The translations under genes and the position numbers were made by a program. DNA of 64,000 nt, from positions 131,608,539 through 131,672,538 of the forward strand of contig CAXKWD010000006.1 of NCBI GenBank assembly GCA_964059195.1, in the 5' to 3' direction. This DNA is from Ectobius pallidus. Taxonomy: Eukaryota > Arthropoda > Insecta > Blattodea > Ectobiidae. This document shows positions 22,468-34,562 of the stretch, in pieces; position 1 is the stretch's first letter; the number at the start of each line of letters is the position of its first letter. Under the pieces are notes generated by a model. That model was not told the DNA's origin. It was given only the letters and a program-made list of their open reading frames with translations, and did no database searches.

Positions 22468-22896
22468 TGGCCGGTTTCTATAAACTCGCGAATTACCTAT
22501 GGGTAAATTATCCAATGGACAGAATTTACACAAAAATAACACCACACAAACACAAATAATTTAAAGATAGCAATCACATACACTTGTGGCGAGTTTCTAG
22601 ATAAATGTCCTCTGGATAAATATAAAAATGACAGAAAGATGTTCCTACAAACTCGGGCTAGATCTTTCCAAGGGCAAATCTTCGGGTTAATTTATCCTTT
22701 CATGGATGGCTGGATAAAATTTAACCTTTCATAGGATCAATAGTAATATTTAAACAATGAGATTCAAAGCCTTCTGAATTAAATTAACTGTACAACTCCA
22801 AGGCCTTGCTCATTATATCATTGTAGGTTAAATGGAACTAATTTGTCCATGGGTAATTTACCCATAGGTAATTCACTAGTTTGTAGAAACCGGGCA
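22468..22896. mobile_element. PIF/Harbinger-like MITE, copy 2
   Basis: 429 bp, differing from 8760-9189 at only a small number of positions over its whole length. The flanking TSD is TTA (22465-22467 and 22897-22899), again fitting TWA. It has the same long inverted termini and no coding capacity. Confidence 0.9.
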
Positions 22897-22899
22897 TTA

Positions 22900-23943
22900 G
22901 TCGTTTTAATTATTTCTTTACTAGGCTACGTTTAACAACATAATTAGAAATAAAATTATGGTAGCCTATAATTGTAATTCATGTAAATACGACGTGAGTG
23001 TTAATAAATATTTTATAATTTTTGCTGTTAAATAAATTATTTAAATAAAACACCTACCAGTTGAATCAATAAATTATTGATATTACATTAATAAATTGTA
23101 TTGTAATGGGAAGTGTTATTTGTTATTTCGGTGTAACCCCAACGGTTGATAATATAATAAGTTAAGTCATCTTATTCTCTTCCCCCCTGCCCTAAACCAT
23201 TCTACTTCGTTTCGTCATCTCAAGAGCACTGAAAGTGATATCAACTAATTCTGAATACTTAATTCATAACTGACGCATATTCCTAAAAGCTACCATTCTT
23301 TTCCCCAGTTAATTAAGAGAACACCATTTGGAGACATTTTTCTTTCTCCACACATTTTCAAGACGTGGTCATGTTTCAGATGGCAACAATTATCACAGAA
23401 ATGAGGAGGGGAATTCCCTTTGTCCGTGACTGTCCGTCACGCCACGTGTGACTAGAAGTTCCTCCTCTTCGTGAGTAAGGGGTAAGGGGAGTTTGCAACA
23501 AAGATGAAAAGGGAAAGCATTAAAATGTCAGATCTTTATTGTCACGTCCCGTTGTTGCGGGGTACTGGAAGGGGAGGCCTTTAATTAAAACCCATTAACG
23601 TCTTAATTAGGAATTAAGTTTACGTGCACGGACTGCGACAATTCCTCGTCTTCTCACGGATGATGACTGAGCTCAGATTCAGTTTCCCCGAGTTCCTTAA
23701 TATTTCCATAAAATATAGTCTTTGTCATAGTTATAAGCTGTTACATCTTCCACATTACAATAAAAAGCTATAAGTGGCGCCCGGAAGTTTATGAAAAATT
23801 ACACTTTTAATACAGCGCTCTATTAGATGCTAGTGTTGAAGTGTGTACAAGACATTAAAGAGATAACATAAAAAAATTGTTCCATTTTGCATTTTGTTGA
23901 ATATTTTGTTAGTTTTTGCGATAATGCATCATATTTGCTTTAT
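22900..23943. other. AT-rich DNA with one more complex patch (23.4-23.7 kb)
   Basis: The patch contains TTTAATTAAAA (23580-23590), CATTAACG and CTTAATTAGGAATTAAG (23611-23627), all homeodomain-type cores. It could be a regulatory element, but that is a guess. The rest shows nothing. Confidence 0.35.
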
Positions 23944-23951
23944 ATTAAAAT

Positions 23952-24395
23952 TAGGGATGGGTCCTCGATACTTTCGATACCTCGATACTCTCGATACTTG
24001 CATGGTATCGGCATCGAACGATACTTCAGAAAACTCGCTCGGTACTTTTACGATACTTTGGTAACTCTGCAATTCTGCATTTAAATCAGAATGCTAGTAT
24101 TTTTTAACAAAAACTTGTAAGTTGACTGCTTTAAAAACTAATTTTAGTTTTAATGTAGAGTTTAAAAGTAATTATAGGCTACTGTTGACATTAAATTTTG
24201 TCTCATTAAATATGCACACTTAATTAATTTAGTTGGTATTAGGCCTACACAGTTCTCTCAACTTATAATGTGTAATGTACCTATTTATTGAAACTGGAAA
24301 TGTTGACGGTATCGAGTATCGAAGTATCGAGTATCGAGGAAAAAATCATGTATCGGTATCGAGTATCGAGAAAATCTGGTATCGACCCATCCCTA
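23952..24395. mobile_element. hAT-type MITE rich in CGATA, copy A
   Basis: The termini TAGGGATGGGTC and GACCCATCCCTA are inverted, and a perfect 8-bp TSD ATTAAAAT flanks them (23944-23951 and 24396-24403). The outer 60-90 bp at each end is almost entirely made of TCGATAC/GTATCGA repeats, five within about 70 bp at the left. There is no coding capacity. Copy B is at 50902-51352. Confidence 0.92.
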
Positions 24396-24403
24396 ATTAA
24401 AAT

Positions 24404-24930
24404 ATTTGATTAATTTATCACATTTTTAACGGCATATTTCTGACAGATTTTAAATGTTGTGCATAACTCTGTTAAATCAAACATTTTCAGTATATTAGGT
24501 TAAGTGACTGATTTGAGAACCGACTATACAATAATTGGCAGTACATAATATATATAATGTATTCGGAAACGATTGCACAATATTATGCGACGTTTGACGT
24601 CATTAGTTTTCAGTTTCCTAAAATTTGTTGCAATGACCTTGTTTTTAAGTTTTGTAACGTTATTTATACAACTTCTGTTATTTTTTGTAATTTATTATGT
24701 GGTTCAGGTAATAAAAGAATGGGAAGTGTTAAAATTACTTAAGTAGTATAGTGAGCGAAGAGATGAAATATAATTAAAGATTTGTAGAAATGGTATTTAT
24801 TTTATTATATATTTTTTTTTTTTATTTTTTTTTTTTATTATCTTTATTAAACAACATGCTCCATTGCAATGCAGCAATACTACATGCATTCCTTTTATCT
24901 TAACTACTCAAAAATATCTACATATGTACA
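24404..24930. other. AT-rich DNA, T-rich tract
   Basis: Long T runs lie at about 24809-24837. No feature is supported. Confidence 0.5.
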
Positions 24931-24937
24931 CTTATAA

Positions 24938-25153
24938 ATATTATCCTGAATTATGTATTTGGTTTGTTTGTAGAGCTTCAAAATTTATTTTGTTCACAAA
25001 TTGTACGAATTGCTTTAGATTTGTTTGTATCAGTTCACTTTTCTCAACGGGCCAACACTTAAAAGTTTCCAAGATGTGATTTCTGAATTGAGCTCTTTCC
25101 GAGTTTAGTAGTTCACACTCCCACAGTAAGTGGTCCACTGATAATCCTGCCAT
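24938..25153 (-). pseudogene. Non-LTR retrotransposon fragment, extreme C-terminus
   Basis: The minus strand reads MAGLSVDHLLWECELLNSER, then AQFRNHI and WPVEKSELIQ, to a stop at its left end. The pattern (V)DHLLWEC..L...R..... is the conserved cysteine/histidine-containing tail that follows RNase H in I/R1/Jockey-like LINE polyproteins (family knowledge). The remaining domains are absent, so this is a 5'-truncated remnant. On its upstream side it abuts a piece of a SINE tail (25160-25203). Confidence 0.8.
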
Positions 25154-25159
25154 CTGTCT

Positions 25160-25203
25160 AAAGCAGGCCTAGTCCCTCAAAGGGATGTAGCGCCACGGAG
25201 TCT
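25160..25203 (+). mobile_element. SINE 3'-end fragment (family 3)
   Basis: GGGATGTAGCGCCACGGAG at 25181-25199 is the reverse complement of CTCCGTGGCGCTACATCCC at 49109-49127, the 3' end of the SINE at 49107-49415. Only about 40 bp is retained. Confidence 0.7.
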
Positions 25204-28200
25204 TGTTTTTTACATGATTAACAAAACGGATTTTTTAAAATTTGAATCTACAAAAAAAGGTTTCATGTAACCGAAAGGCTCAGGCAAAATAAAAGAAGTT
25301 GGGATTAAGTATTTCATAATTTTATTGTTCAAACTCAACGGTTCAATGCATGATTTTTAACACTTTCAATGTGAAAACGTATGTAGTCTACCTAAAAAAC
25401 TACTGCTGCAAGCGGAATATACGATGACTAGGCGTAAAGGAAGGAAGATAAGGAATAGGGTATGTTTTCTGACAGAAGCTTATTACAGAAAGTTTAATAT
25501 AAACCGGGATTTCAACTGGATCGTCGCGTCGACCAGTTGTTTGTTTCGTACAGCTTCAGAGCGCACGGAAGAGAAAATTTGCAGCTTCAATAAAGACAGT
25601 GGAAACGCTATTTAGTATCTTCAGAGGAGCGAGATAGGGAATATGCTATTAAAATTAGAGTCCCCTGTTGTGTTGTCGCTAATTGTAAACTTTGAAATGT
25701 TTGCTGTTTCATTTTCATGCTTCAAATTATTACCGTCACAACTTTAAAGCTTCATCTCCTCTACCTCCTCTGCTTCCCCGTCGTCCTCCCTTTCAGCTCC
25801 AGATAAAGCAAGTAGTCGCTGTAGCAGATTTGCCCCAACTCATTAACGTCACTGTTACACAGTCTAATATGTTAACTCCCGTAATACATATACCTCGTAC
25901 ATAAGAGAACTCTCAGCTCTTTCTGTCTCTCTTCTGAAGAAAATACTGACAGATATATTAGAGTTTAATATTTATTTATTTGATCGAAATGTATATCCTA
26001 GAAAATTAAAATGTTACATACCGAATTAAAATGTAAACCTAAATTAAAGTTTAAAGCTTCATTTTAATATCTCAGTTTTTAGATATGTTAAATTATTTGA
26101 TTTTTTAAAAATCAAAATTGAAATCTACCTCCTAAAACAGATATTAAAATATTAACCCTATTTTATTATGTGGGATTATTTGATGATTGCTTGACGAATT
26201 TACTGATGATTTATTTTATTGTTTATCTTATATTCTTTGTTTTAGAAATATGTGCAACCGTAAAAATGAAAAGTATGACCTATTATTACACTAAATATTA
26301 ACGATACAGTAGTAACAGCTTATTTAGTCTGTTTCGGTGTGGATAGGTAACATGCTCGTCAGGATTTTTCAAAATGTAGAATCCCTTACCTGAGGATATC
26401 AAAGTCTACTGAACACTCAGATCGTTCAAGATCAACATAGCTGTCCACTTGAAAGCCTACCACTAATTTATATTATATATTATGTACATTTAAAAAAGAA
26501 TTTTTATCTTTCTGCCTTCTTTGAGTTATTTTTCGTTCTTTTTACCAGAAGCATAACTACTCTTAAATTCACATCGGCAAATGAAACCTCTACCAGGAGC
26601 CCCTACACTCTCTCCTGCAATGAATTCAAAGGATTTGGTTGGATTTCCGGTTTAATATTTGTATACGAGTGTTAATAATGATTAACCTAACATATTGAAT
26701 AAATGCATTTCTGAAGATACCAATGAAAAATTATATTATATGGGGAAAAAGTATAATTTTCACAGGTGTTTTACTAATATGCCCGGGACTCCAAAAGTAA
26801 AAATAGTAATTTATTATTAAACATGAGAAATCGATTATTGTAATTTTACCTAGTTTTCTACCATATGATTATGTGTATTTATACCCTCGCACGATATGAT
26901 TATACGAATTCTTCTATCTTGAAGTCTTCCCTTTATTTTATTATAATGGCCCTAGGTAGTTGATACCACACATACAAAGTAATAAAAAGTTAGAAATATA
27001 TACTAATTACTCTTGATGGTTGTAGAACAGTAATTGTTCCTTCACTGGACGTGTGAAACATGTCATTTTTACTGCTTGCACTAGCAATCATCCCAGGCAC
27101 AGGAACTGTACTAAGCTATCAATTTGTCTGTCACATATATTAAAATCAAGCCATCTCCAATTTGTTAAATTACTTGTTGTGGAATTACAATTGAATGTCG
27201 TGATGATCACGATCAGATATCTGCGTGCCCTCCAAATTGTTGTCTGGTATCGTGTACTATATTAATTATCACAATGGAATGTGTGTTTTCGCTTTGAGAC
27301 AAACTCAGAGCCAAAATGCCGTATCTCCAAACATTACTACGTATAAATAAAGAAGAACTGATAAATTCAAAGGACTTATAGCCTCTATTTAATGTATTTT
27401 TTATTATTTATTTTTATTTCCGCTACTGGTATCATGATTTCCAATATAAAAACAACTAATATAGACCTGGACGAGCGAAATAACACTCATGAGAAAGGTA
27501 AAATGAACTTAAGAAGAAGTCAAGACGATTCAGTATAATAATAAATGCGATATTATACAAAAGTATTAATTCACATAAATAACTAGAGTACCTTCTTCTC
27601 TTGTAAAATAATTATTGCACCATTAGAAATTAGAAAATATCGCAAGAAGCAAGAACGAAGAAATGTTTTATGTAATCTACTCGTATTACAAGTAATACGT
27701 CTTCATGAAAATATGGATTGGAAATATAACAATGGATTTAAATTTCATAATTTCTATGGTTCAAATATTTGAAATAGTAAAAAAACCATAGATAGGAATA
27801 AAAAATAATACTCAAAGTAAAGGGAAATACAGTGTAGGCCAATTCAGAAAGGTTCGGGCTTCTACCACCATGGCCGAACAACTTGCCAATAAAGTTTCCT
27901 GATTTCGTCCAAGCTTGTAAAAGTAAATACTGTAGACAAATTTTATTTACCAATACGGCATATTTTAAATGTTCATACCAATAAAAGTCATAGAAAATTA
28001 AGCACATTGTGCAGGTAAGTGACAAAGTAATTAAGGCGATTTTATTAGGTAACAGCACAAATACCTTTTTTGGGGAATTAGTGGGTTTTCTTTGTTTTTA
28101 TTTAGTAAATTCCAATATACATCTTTTCGAATATCAGACCAAACACAAAGTAGCCTATGTGATCGACCTACGATAAATAGATTTTTCATTGCCCCAGGAA

Positions 28201-29215
28201 ATAATTAGAGAGAGATTATAGTTGACGTTGGCAACAGGCAAAAATTGGAAAAAAACACTTTCCAGTATAGCACATCTCCTTCATCTCCCGACTTCATTGT
28301 CAGGTAGCAGAATTGGGTTCGGGCGGAGTCGCTTCTGTTTTATTCCGACCACGCGAGGGGCCGGTGGTATGAAGAAATGCTTACCAAATGAGAGAAATTC
28401 GCTTGGGTTTTATCTTAATTATTTTCATTGCTGTGTATGCATCAATCTAAATATGTTTTTCTTCAAACAAGTTATTCCTACTTGCTTAGATTGTTTACCG
28501 GGCTCAAAGGGTGCAGGAGATATAGCAATCTTGCATTTACAAATTAGTGGTATTAGGACCGTGTGAACTGGTCAGGTGTTGCACACAATGATAGACGCAC
28601 AGGTCAGTCTTCTTGACTCCCCGCTGTCGCTTTTTGAATCTTCCCTTATGATAATATCAATCATTTTCACTTTGTATGAGCATAAATCAAGTGGCCAGAA
28701 CGTTTGAATATTCGATGCGATCTCTAAGACTGATTCCTCCTTCGTCATCAATATAACTGTTGTATGGGCGGGAGCTTCACAAATAATGTCAATACACTTG
28801 GCAGGCTAAATAGTTGTTTTACTGTTTATGTAGGTCTACAATTTACCCGGTTTGAAGGATTAATCAGTCCACTTTGTGAAATAATATACAAATATAAAAG
28901 GTGAAAGGGGTATAAGTGCATTAATTCCTTTTTATATAGATAACCAAAATTTCAAATAGCATTGTGGTATTTAAACAATAGTTTAGAAATTAGGTATTAA
29001 AGAATAACTTGTATCTAATCTTTGAACCCCATTTACGGTAAAAATATTGGGATATCAAAGCAAAGAGTAAGATCAATAAATTATTTTTCTATAATTTCTT
29101 CACAAAACACTCTTTTTAGTACTTTATTTTTGTAAATAGTAACTGATGAATGATCAATTGTTTACTGTGGCAAAACCTCTATGCCACGGAAATCCGGAAC
29201 TACAGTAAGCCTATA
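25204..29215. other. About 4 kb of AT-rich DNA without a supported feature
   Basis: Open frames here (for example 106 codons at 27738-28058 minus and 114 codons at 28222-28566 plus) have no family signature, coding bias or splice context. A GC-richer patch at 28265-28385 was examined for exons without success. Confidence 0.45.
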
Positions 29216-29417
29216 AGTTAGACTCCACTCCACAAGTACACCGCACTTCGAAGCCATTTTAGCCCCGAGTTAGGCTTTTAACCCAAGGGAAGGTAGGGTT
29301 AACTTAACCCGAGGGGTTAAAACTAACTCGTGTCGATGAAACAAAATTTTCGTCAAATCGAGAGTTTAGAACGTGTAACCCGAGGTTAATTCTTAACCCC
29401 TGTCGATGAAACCGGGC
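29215..29417. repeat. Possible Harbinger-like MITE end
   Basis: The segment ends in GTCGATGAAACCGGGCGTTAG, resembling the GAAACCGGGCATTAG end of the MITE at 22.9 kb. It contains several GGTTAA/TTAACC motifs, with CGTGTCGATGAAAC repeated at 29331-29344. A matching left end was not identified. Confidence 0.4.
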
Positions 29418-29419
29418 GT

Positions 29420-31610
29420 TAGTAACGTTGTTTATGCTCTTTGCTTAACCCACCCCCTGAACAATTGCAAGTTTTTCGTAGAACTGATTCTAATAAGAGC
29501 TATAGGAATCATGATGGAAGTCCCACAAATCGATACAGTTTTATGGGCATGAGGGGTTTAATTTTTAATTTCGCAAAACATGAAACATTACTGTTCAAAG
29601 TATGTGCGCAATTAAGTTTCTTTTTTGCAGTTGAAATGTATATGCGTTGTAGTAGTTTTTTTTTTGTATTGGGTGCTGTACCCCAATTCTTTCTTGCCTC
29701 CTCTAGATTTTTATAAAGATCCATTCAAGCAGTACTTCGGAAATTTTATTTAAATAGCTTTTGAAATTTACATTACATCTGCTTTATTTTGTGATATTAC
29801 TTTCTGAGGTAGACCACGACTATAACTATAGTATAGTCAGATATATACATAATATAACATTGACCCCACTGACTATAACACATGTTAACAAAGACCCTTG
29901 ATATGAATCAGTTTGTATTATAGTTTGCAAAATCAAAGTAAAAAAAATTAGCTTTATCAGTATTGAGCTTGTTTATTCATAATTTTCACTAGTAAATAAG
30001 TGTTTAAACCTTCCATATTCATTCTAAAAGTAGACAATTTTTTATTATTTCCAATATCTTAATTGCAGTTTCTGTAAATTGATATAATAAATCCAATAGA
30101 CGATTATTTTGTGGAGCGTTTATCTCCTTACTTACGATTCAGTTAATTTTGTTTTGAGGTGGTAATATATATTAAAAACATTTTAACCCTAATGCGCCTT
30201 TCTGAAATTTTAATTTTCCCCTCGTAAACTTGACCCAGACTGTCTGAATTTGAATACTGTAATTATGTTTCGAAAGGTTTGAATTTTTCTTTCAAACTTT
30301 TGATAAATTTCTCGAAATGACAGCAGAGGTATTGTGGATTGTCATTCAGGAATCGAACTCTGGAGAGTTACAAGGAGACAGGCGTGTGTCATGCCATCAA
30401 ATCATCAATCTCCTCATCCAGGCTACACGTCTATTGGATTTGTCACGTTAATACAGGGGCCACCCCTCGCATGCTGTTCATTCGTGAGCAACGTGGCAGG
30501 GATTCACACGGACAGGACTTCGTAAACAATTTCTTAGGTGACAGGATTATTATGTCTTAGCCTATGGTTAATTTTGCGATTTACCAAGGTCGCTCAAATA
30601 AAACACTTTGCCAAAATATTTAATTCTGGTCTGAAAAAAAGGAAACTTTTTCAAATTGTATTTCAAAACATTCTAATTGCTTTACTCTCATGTAAATTTT
30701 ATTAGGAAGTGTCAATTGCATTAAATTATGCTGGTAAGTTGATAGATCATTTATTTCTGTATCCAAATCTATGTATGGCAGTTTTTATTCCCGACGGAGT
30801 TTAAAAAATTCAGATAACTGTGTTCTAAGATATTGAGTTTCTGTAGTTAGTCAACTGAAATACATTTTATGCTTTTAAAAATATTTTTAAATAACTTACC
30901 ATGCTGAAATACTAGTATTTCTAATATTACACAGACGACTTAAAAATAAAATTTTGTAGTTCGATTTAAATATAACTCTTTCTTAACTGTAAATGCTTGA
31001 ACCCTAGCTATAGAAATGAGATAATTGAAAGGGTTTCTTATGCTTGCTTTAATGTTTTTGTTAATGTAAGAGCAAACAACAAAGCTAGTAATTATTTACC
31101 CGACTTTCCTTATGGCTTAAACGTTGAACATATGAAAAATACTCACAGAAGTATTTCATTTTAACTGCACACGCTGCAGAATATTAAGATCACAAAATAT
31201 AAAACAAAATTAGTAATATAAACTTTTCGGCACATCGAGGTCAAATTATCGTACTATGGTACAAGAAAACCTCCGATTAAAAAAAAAAAATTAATGTTCA
31301 TCCTAGAATTTCCTTTTGTTGTAACCTTCCTCACCAATCAACAACACTGTCTTCTTCCATTTCGTAAGTTATTGTTAGGATTATTATTATTTTTAATTCA
31401 GCTTTATTACTTTATACTCCTTTGAGCATCGATGCCAAATCACGTGTTCGGGTTCTGTGTGCATAACCTGTAGGCCATGCAACTATTGATGTGCAACTGT
31501 TTTCTATTGTTGATGTGTTTATGGCATCTGTTAAATTTCAACTGTTATTAATTTTTATACAGAATGAAATAGCGGGATGATTCATGGTAAGCAAATGTCC
31601 AATTCGGCAA
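29420..31610. other. AT-rich DNA, nothing recognised
   Basis: A moderately complex patch at 30320-30545 has overlapping short frames in two phases and no recognisable product. Confidence 0.45.
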
Positions 31611-31630
31611 GAAAAAGCCCATGTCAAATT

Positions 31631-31710
31631 GGCCGGCCACGGGATTTGAAACCGGGACTTCCTAAACGCGAGTTCAAGTCACTACCATCTTGGCTACCTA
31701 GCTAGTAGAC
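31631..31710 (-). mobile_element. tRNA-derived SINE head fragment
   Basis: On the minus strand, AGCCAAGATGGTAGTGACTT resembles an A box and CCGGTTTCAAATCCCGTGG contains a good B box. There is no recognisable body, so this is a fragment. Confidence 0.6.
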
Positions 31711-31711
31711 G

Positions 31712-31730
31712 TATTATAATTATTGTTATT

Positions 31731-31766
<36 letters not shown>

Positions 31767-31885
31767 GTTAATATATTTTATTTAAGTTATTATTATAAAG
31801 TTTATTACTTTGTATTATTATTATTATTATTATTATTACTGTTAATATATTTTCTTTAACTTGTTATTATAAACTTTAATGCTTT

Positions 31886-31952
<67 letters not shown>
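31712..31952. repeat. Compound (ATT)n microsatellite with an embedded tandem unit
   Basis: Three ATT tracts are separated by two copies of a GTTAATATATTTT...TTATTATAAA...CTTTGTA segment (about 31768-31813 and 31851-31889). The last ATT tract is the longest, about 65 bp. Confidence 0.9.
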
Positions 31953-31953
<1 letters not shown>

Positions 31954-31954
31954 T

Positions 31955-33235
31955 GTTTTCCAAATAGTGTAACCCTATTTCACCTTGGTATGTTAGGGTT
32001 ATAGTTAGGGTTATACATAATAAATTATATGTTTTGTACTAACATTTGGAACCGTAGATGTGAATTACAAAATGCTAAGATGGCAAGTAAAGTATGCTAC
32101 ACAATCACGTTGTAGGCTATCAAATGTGTATGTTTGAAAGTTAGCCTCCATAAGAACCAATGTAATTTTATCTATTTTTTTAGTATACACATTTTTGTTG
32201 TTAACCAATTCAATGGAATACATTATTGTAGAAATATTTACACAGACATTAAACGCTGAAGACCGACATAATGATGTACGAAGGTTTGCACATAGTATTT
32301 GCAAGCATAATGTAGGCATATGTGTAAACGTGGCAATTTTGTTCACAACAATAATACCATAAAGGAGTGGGAAGTACGACAACTGGTCGACACCACCGAC
32401 TGCCGTCCAAAGCGATTTGCGATAAATTACACTTTATTGCGGATACACTCCTCTTCTCCCCAGTTCCTTCCCCAGCCATTCTGTATAACAGCCAGCAAAT
32501 CAATGCTGTACAAATGAAATACTGTAATCCGCACTTTCGTAATGCCATTGGGTTTATGAAATCTTATCTGTAAATACTTTTACGAAATAACGAAAACTCA
32601 TATCAATAAAGTAGGCCTACACTAAATCGAAGGGTGGACGTAAAAAAGGACCAAACACTAACTAATTCTATGTAGCATTATAGAACCTAGTACAATATAA
32701 GGTGTCCCAGAAAGAGAGTGCAAAATGTAATGCATCAACAAAAGACATTGATTTGAAATTCGCTGAAATTTTTATTTCAGAATACATCACGTGATTATGG
32801 CAATCGTAAACTGAAATTTTGCAAAAAATTGCAAATCTCATATTCTCAGTTTTAGCATTTTTATTTTATTTCTTTTTTCATATTATCAAAGTCTTCCATG
32901 TAGGAACCAGGTGAGTTCTACTCCTCAGATTGGATTTAGGGTTCTCTAACTACAGAAATGTACTGCAACTTCTTAGACCTGTGACCGTCGAGCCGGAATT
33001 TTGTCCCACAGAGTTCATTTACATGTCTGTAAATTTACAAACATGGGCCTGTCAAATTTATGCACATATAAAAGCCATCGACCTGGATCCGGAACGAACC
33101 CGCAAAGCCAGCGCGATACTGACTTCGCCACTCAGGCCAAACTCTACTGTTACGTAAAGATAAAATTACAAAATACATTTTATCTAATATTTCAACTTAC
33201 AAAAAATTTACCATGTGAACAATTTTGTTTCTATC
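31955..33235. other. AT-rich DNA, nothing recognised
   Basis: Overlapping frames of about 65-105 codons at 32065-32573 on both strands look incidental. There is no exon signature. Confidence 0.45.
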
Positions 33236-33239
33236 TCAG

Positions 33240-33426
33240 TACTATTTTGAAGTCTTGTTCGTTACATTTGCCAAATGCTGTATTGATTGTGAGATGGTAT
33301 AAAAATATTTTCAGTCATTCACGAAATTTAGTTTAGAATCATATTAAACTTTTTCCCTTAAAATATCATGCTAAAATCAAGGCGCGTCTTTTGGTCCGGA
33401 GCGTCTAATAGTCCGAAAAATACGGT
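33240..33426. mobile_element. Right-half fragment of the MITE seen complete at 38008-38478
   Basis: TTTAGAATCATATTAAACTT, the CTAAAATCAAGGCGCGTCTT stretch and AGTCCGAAAAATACGGTAG follow the same order as 38385-38480. The left half is missing or unrecognisable. Confidence 0.65.
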
Positions 33427-33872
33427 AGATGTCGACTTGCTGCTTTCTTTTGAGATGCGTAAAGTCTTGTATTTATATGAACGATCGGCACATAATTTGA
33501 AACTAAATGCATGTTTTCGACCAGCCATTATTGAAGCTGGCTCGCAACCAACAGCTGGAAAACTTTTTTTTTTGGCGAAAGTATGTATTTTTCATCCATT
33601 TTCCGTTCATTCTATGACAGATGCAGTATCAGAATCTGAAACGTCGGATAATGGCAAATTTCTCACCTGCCTGCAAACCCGAGAAGAATTTCTACATACA
33701 GTATCTAAATTAATTTATGACTCCCGACTAGAGTTTTAACAAAACAATATATCTTGTGATTGTTTCTTCATACAACAATGCGTATTCACACCTGTAGAAA
33801 AATATTTCAATCACTTTGATAATGCCATGGTTACATCATTCCATAACATATAAAATGGAAAAATACGCTTAC

Positions 33873-34029
33873 CGGTTTCCCTGTCGCTTCTGTCTTCAGA
33901 CGTCGTAGTAGATTCATACTTGACCGTCGAGTTATTAGATTCGCCAAATACGTCGACTTGCAAGGGTTCTCTGGGAACCAGCAGGAGTTCCTCTCCCGCC
34001 CCTACATCGCTAGTCGTCTCGTAGAATAG
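33873..34029 (-). CDS. Coding exon: C-terminal part of a PR/SET domain (PRDM-type zinc-finger protein)
   Basis: Minus-strand exon of 157 bp. The acceptor is a pyrimidine-rich TCTCTTCCACAG just before 34029 and the donor is ACCG|GTAAGC at 33873/33872. It encodes LFYETTSDVGAGEELLLVPR, then EPLQVDVFGE and an acidic S/T-rich tail ending DRETG. The run (I/L)(F/Y)Y...D(V/I)..GEELL is the closing motif of PR domains, where the SET fold ends before the first C2H2 finger. Joined to the exon at 55946-56077 it continues in phase 0; it ends in phase 1. PRDM proteins are nuclear regulators. The match is closest to my recollection of the PRDM3/PRDM16/hamlet class, but that subclass is an inference. The next exon was not found in the window. 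An in-frame ATG lies inside the acceptor tract, so a start there is less likely than splicing. Confidence 0.8.
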
Positions 34030-34284
34030 CTGTGGAAGAGACATCTTAATTAATAAATTTAAGTAAATATTATCATAACCCGCTTTATAATATTCATACC
34101 TGCTCTCATTCACATATCACACTAGTTATTAGTGAGAAGGCAAAATTGACCTTAAAGTAAGAGAATTGGTTGAGAAATTATTGAGAAACTTTATCTCGTC
34201 CTTACACACTTATATTTAAGATTTCCTAATTATATGACACCATATCCCACACGAATCTCCATCCTACCTTCAGACTGATTTATA

Positions 34285-34562
34285 GAATTTTGATACTGCG
34301 CTATAAACCAGAAGGCCACAGGTTCAATCCCCGATGAGGTCGTTGAGATTTTTCAATTGGCCTGATCCTTCTGGTGGTACCATGGCTTTAGGATAAGCTC
34401 AGCCTCTAACAGAAATGAGTACCAGGAGCAATCCTGGAGGTAAAGGTGGTCGGTCCGTAAGGTCCTTACCGAATATCTAAAAATCTGGGAGTATAAACCT
34501 ACTGGAACCCTAAGAGCCTTCACGGTCTGTACAGCAACCACTTTACCACAATAAGTTTTGGA
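34285..34562 (+). mobile_element. tRNA-derived SINE, family 2, copy 1
   Basis: It contains a B box (CACAGGTTCAATCCCC), GATGAGGTCGTTGAGATTTT, CCTCTAACAGAAATGAGTAC and GGTAAAGG.GG.CGG in the same order as 56901-57164. It is more diverged and appears to lack the A-box end. It lies 0.25 kb upstream of the PR-domain exon, inside the large intron. Confidence 0.8.

Noticed and set aside
28222..28566. 114-codon plus frame
   Set aside because: Amino-acid text changes character along its length, no domain is seen, and a TTTT-rich middle suggests chance.
31983..32012. TTAGGGTTATAGTTAGGG as a telomere-like repeat
   Set aside because: Only two interrupted units; insect telomeres are usually TTAGG, and no array is present.
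33368..33739. 123-codon plus frame
   Set aside because: It starts inside the MITE fragment at 33.4 kb and has no recognisable domain or splice context.
34030..34113. Upstream extension of the 33.9-34.0 kb exon with an earlier start
   Set aside because: The sequence upstream of the AG is AT-rich with a pyrimidine tract ending in CACAG, which reads as a splice acceptor rather than coding sequence.
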